DNA of 64,000 nt from Enoplosus armatus. Its lineage: Eukaryota > Chordata > Actinopteri > Centrarchiformes > Enoplosidae. The stretch spans positions 18,273,001 through 18,337,000 of the forward strand of contig NC_092186.1 of the NCBI RefSeq assembly GCF_043641665.1, read 5' to 3'. Position numbers and translations under genes: made by a program. Shown one piece after another: positions 47,701 through 64,000 of this stretch. How positions within the stretch are numbered: position 1 is the stretch's first letter; each line of letters begins with the position of its first letter. Under the pieces are notes generated by a model. It did no database searches, was not told where the DNA came from, and saw only the letters and a program-made list of their open reading frames with translations.

Positions 47701-49200
47701 AGCCATGCACGTTAGAGCACAGGTGTGCAGGAATGCTTATGAAGCAGGATTAAAAAGCACATCACAGGCTGTACCCCAACTGCACAAAGATGAAATGTAA
47801 AATTTGGGGGCATACATGTCAAAAAATATTTTCTATTTCCAAACGAAGCCCAATATACGACAGTATTACTCAGAACTATACATGTCAGAAATAAAATGAT
47901 ATAAATGTCTGACAGAAATCCACAGAACATATATTAAAAACAGTGAAGCATTATGTTATGGCAGCATAAATTGCCATGTGACTGCCATTCAAATAGGAAA
48001 GATTTTAAATCTAAATTTAAAAAATAAATTGAGGCATTTAAATCAGTTAACTATTATATAACTGAGCATCTCAAACCTTGTTTTACTATATACCCATACT
48101 AAAAGAACCTTTGTCTGAGGAGACACAATGGGATCACAATGCTGTTGACACATTCCCAGCTGGCATTTTAGAATGTGATTTTTGTGGAATTTCCAAATCC
48201 AGAGAGAGAGATAAATAGCTTTTTGTACCCTGACACCCTTGGAATATGTTGATCAAATCATGGCTCTCTGTCCAGGCATCCGTTCAAGCTTCGGGTCAGC
48301 TGATGAGTGGAAATCCCTAGCTATCCAAGCAATCGAAGTCTTTATCTGTTTCAATCTGTCTCAGACACACAGAAACATGGAGAAAATGTGTGTCTCATCA
48401 TACATTACACAGTACCATAGATGTGTTTCCATCATATGTCATACTCCAGAATTTCACAAAAGGGATGTTTCTTTTTCATAATTAATTAGGGCATAATTAC
48501 ATCAAATTTAATTTAGGATTTAGGATACTGAGTGACTTATATCTCGTATTATTTACTATTATCTTAAGGGCTTTTCTGCCATGTGTACACACATTTTGCT
48601 AAAGTGAGGTAGGAAACTGATATTTATAAAACTTGCCAGTATAAGAAGCACAAAACACCTACGTGAATTAAACATCTGTCATCTTCTGTATCTGTGGGGT
48701 CAGAAAGGTCAGTGCATCACCAAGGATTCACCCCAGCAACAGCTTATTTCATTCAATGAGGCCAGCGAAGGGGGGGGCAAACTTACTCCCTACCCAGTGA
48801 TATCATCTTACCTGTAACACTGGGACATTGTCTGTGGCCTTTTAACGAGTGGCCCACTTTGGCAACCATTTTGCAGATATGGGGGAATTTTCACACTTCA
48901 GAGGGATGTTCACACATTCAGGGTCATGTGTGTGCAACATGTCTCGCAGCCAGACTGATATGGGGGATCAGAGTCTTAACCGTGTCATGTGTACGAAGAA
49001 ACCTTTACCTGATGTGTTTTGTTTGTGTTCTCTATGCGTGAGCTGCCAGAGGCTCAGGTGTAACACATTCAATCCTCAACTCAAAGGGTGTTGGGTTTCG
49101 ACCCAGCAGGGTCTGGCTGGCCTCTACCAGCTACTGTTACCAGGCTACTCTCATCACTAATTCATCAGCGCTCCTCACCCCAAAGCTCTGTGTGGCTGGT
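44711..49200. other. Intergenic region between the GRAMD2-like gene and gipc3
   Basis: AT-rich. Short open frames (for example 45999-46247 and 48849-49160) have no recognisable protein character. C-rich run near 45653-45667. No clear transposable element or RNA gene was seen. Confidence 0.55.
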
Positions 49201-49310
49201 TGGTTGGGTGGCTGGTTAGTTAAGTGGGGGGAAGGACAAAGTTTCTCTCTTTGCCAGAGCAGTGCACCACCAGGGCTCCCAGAAGAGGACCATACCTGAG
49301 CTGGGGCCCG
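49201..49310 (+). other. gipc3: gipc3 5' leader with possible upstream intron acceptor
   Basis: TTTCTCTCTTTGCCAG ends at 49257 and resembles a 3' splice site, so a non-coding exon may lie upstream. The open frame extends back to an ATG at 49224, which would lie in intron if that acceptor is used. I therefore start the protein at 49311. Confidence 0.4.
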
Positions 49311-61608
<12,298 letters not shown>

Positions 61609-62340
61609 ACATTTCAGAGAGAGAGAAAGAGCTCTGTTCTCTGGTGCATTCAAATGGAAAAGCAAGAAGGTGTAGAAGCAATTAATGTTGCCTTCCCAGT
61701 CCTTGCATACATTTTGAATCACTTCCTTTAAAACCATGACAGGGACCACAATTAATCCAACCATTTCCCTTTGAACAGTCAAAGCAGATCATCACTCTTA
61801 ATGTTTTCCTGAATTTTGGCAAATCTCATCAAATCTTTTGGCAAACAAACACAAAACACAGACATTCATATTGAAATCAGAGATTAAAAATAACCTTTAC
61901 AGTGTAGGCATTTAACGGGTGATCTCGTTCGGGGTGGGAAGCAGTGGCAGTAAATTTTGCTGGTTCAACAAAATAAAGGCGCATTCCCATTTTGATTAAA
62001 GATAAAAGTTTACGGGATGTTTTGGGGGCTCTCTCCCCTACATATAGACCATTATGTAAAGGGTATGAAAACAACATGTCAGGAAACACAACTGCAAAAC
62101 AGTGGATAATCCAGCCATCTGAGAATCAAGGAAGTTAGATAAGCTACAGTAAACCTTTTTTCCTCTGATGAAGACCCACTGGGAAAAACAGTAGAGGAAC
62201 AAAGAGACATTTTTGGGTCATCTCAAACTCAGAACGTATTAGTCTACTTCTCCATTACCAATAACCCATACAGAGATCTACAGAGATCTACCTGCATGAT
62301 TTGTAAGTTATAAAATAAATACATAAATAAAGCTAGCTTG
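61609..62340 (+). other. gipc3: gipc3 3'UTR with poly(A) signals
   Basis: Non-coding. AATAAA hexamers at 62314-62319 and 62326-62331 are the likeliest end signals. Confidence 0.5.
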
Positions 62341-64000
62341 TGTGCATGTAAACTATTTCCTTGGCATTCCCTGCATCAATTTTGCCTTAAAAAAATGAAG
62401 GTCTTCATGCTCACTAATATTTAAGATAACATTCTATCACATATTCACTTGCTTCCCACTTCACAGGAAACTTTTCTGGTTTGTTTCAAAGAGGGAATGT
62501 AAATATACTGGATCCGTTTGTTGCAGTATTTATACTTCAGTATCACTGTTCTTAGTTTCAACGTGCTGCTCTCTCTTTCTGTCTCTGCATTGGAGAGTAT
62601 TTACTGTGAAAAGAAGGAAGCATCAAACTACATATTAGAGTTGACAGTTATATGTTTTCTGGCTCACCAAACAATGTGAACAAGGATAAAGTCATATTCT
62701 TTGCATACATGCGAGCAAGCACACACCAAACTGTCAACTTTCAAAATGCAGTTTGACTTCATTCTGGCTTCACTGTTTCAGCTAGTCAGTCAGTATTCGT
62801 CTGATAGTGATGTTTTGTTGTAACACTTTGTATATGATTACACCTCTTTATGAAGACCTGAACATGTATGGCACATTTCACATGTTTACATTGTAAGTAA
62901 AAAGGTTGAAATCATAGTTGTCAAGCCTGTGTGTGTTTAACAGAAAAGCCCATTTAAAAGATTTTAGATTTTCTGCTTTTTACTAATCCTTTATTGATAC
63001 GCACAATCACATGCCATTTCTATCAAGCACATTCAACATTTACATTTCATTTTCACTGGATGATACCGCTATGGAGTTAAAGCGAGACACATCTAAGCCA
63101 TTTCCAGTGATTGGTTATGTGATTTGTTTGGTAACACTCTGACTGATATGAGCGATAATACAATGTTCAAACCAAATGATGTGCAAGACCAGTGTGAATA
63201 GCTGGGTGACTGAGTAATGAAGTAGAGCAAGATGACAGTTTCAGTGTCATTATATTATATATTATATATCATAATATAATTCTAATATTATAACACAATA
63301 CTAGCTACAATAACATTACACTGCCCAAATTATCAAACTGAATTATCCAACAACTAAATCATTTCCCACTCACTGTTATCATAAACATCTTATCAGTCGA
63401 CAGCAACAAATGTGAGTTAAACATCTCGGAGAGGCAGAGATACTCTATGTAAAAATAATCTACTCGCACTGGATGGAGGAAAGAGAGGGGGATATTGATA
63501 TTATGAACCCATACTAAGATTTTGTATTGGTCTGAGAAGGTGAGCGAAGCTGATTCTTATTCCAATTTGCCCTGAAAGCCATTCACTATTTAGAATTTTG
63601 CTACCTCCTGAGCACCTCTGGGTCTAAGAATTATTTGCATTTTCTAAATCTAAAACCGAGGTAGGCACACACACACATATACTAGTAGACAAGTAAGACA
63701 ACTGAATAAACTTGTTTTAAAGGGTCAGTTCACCCAAATGGCATAATATGTATTTTCCCACTTACCCTCACTTACACTTGCACTTAACCTTCTGCACTAA
63801 CATTTTAGTGTATGTTAAAGACATGTTTCTGTTGGATGCTTTAAATACAATTTCTTCATCAGTATGAGCAGCACAAATTAATTTACTTTTACAGCGGTAG
63901 GTGGAATTTGGGTGATCTGACAGTTTAAGATGGGAGAGTTTGAAATTATGAGAGCCAAACCACACCAGTGATGCAGCGAGTAATAAGTGGTAACATTATC
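62341..64000. other. Distal 3' flank of gipc3
   Basis: AT-rich, with a TATTATAT-rich patch near 63251-63300. No gene, RNA gene or clear repeat was seen. Confidence 0.55.

Overview
This window is vertebrate nuclear DNA, almost certainly from a ray-finned (teleost) fish. The genes are split into many short exons with GT-AG introns, dinucleotide microsatellites are long and frequent, and several interspersed repeats look like families widespread in spiny-rayed fishes (inference from remembered consensus sequences). I see no operons, CRISPR arrays, rRNA genes or viral genes.

Layout from left to right. (1) 1-7480, plus strand: the last seven coding exons and 3'UTR of a CAMSAP gene, most like CAMSAP2. 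It contains the coiled coil before the CKK domain and the CKK microtubule minus-end-binding domain. A ~309 bp hAT-type MITE sits in the 3'UTR. (2) 7480-9650: intergenic, with one unexplained 195-codon ORF. (3) 9650-22670, plus: complete wdr47 (LisH-CTLH N-terminus, Q-rich coiled coil, C-terminal WD40 propeller) in 15 coding exons plus a likely non-coding first exon. A tRNA-derived SINE lies in intron 10. (4) 24498-26600, plus: a four-coding-exon lens fibre membrane protein gene (LIM2/MP20, PMP22/claudin superfamily). (5) 27950-44395, minus: a GRAM-domain, single-TM ER protein of the GRAMD2A/2B family. I find three alternative first coding exons, all splicing in the same phase to exon 2. (6) 44545-44710, plus: a CCAAT-CCAAT-TATA promoter pointing away from the GRAMD2 gene with no recognised gene after it. 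(7) 49200-62330, plus: gipc3 (GH1-PDZ-GH2), six coding exons. The last ~1.7 kb holds no gene I can recognise.

Functional links: WDR47 and CAMSAP proteins are known to cooperate on non-centrosomal and ciliary central-pair microtubules, so their head-to-tail adjacency is notable. LIM2 (lens), GIPC3 (hair cells) and GRAMD2 (ER-plasma membrane contacts) show no obvious pathway link. Exon borders were fixed by hand by requiring GT-AG sites, unbroken reading frame and agreement with remembered family proteins. All complete models close in frame: wdr47 890 aa, lim2 174 aa, GRAMD2-like 388 aa, gipc3 333 aa.

I find no convincing new multi-gene system. The most interesting signals concern RNA processing and promoters: UG-repeat tracts abutting 3' splice sites, a possible 22-codon cassette exon in the CAMSAP gene, NAGNAG acceptors, a C23 homopolymer just upstream of a 3' splice site, three alternative N-termini of the GRAMD2-like gene, and the orphan promoter.
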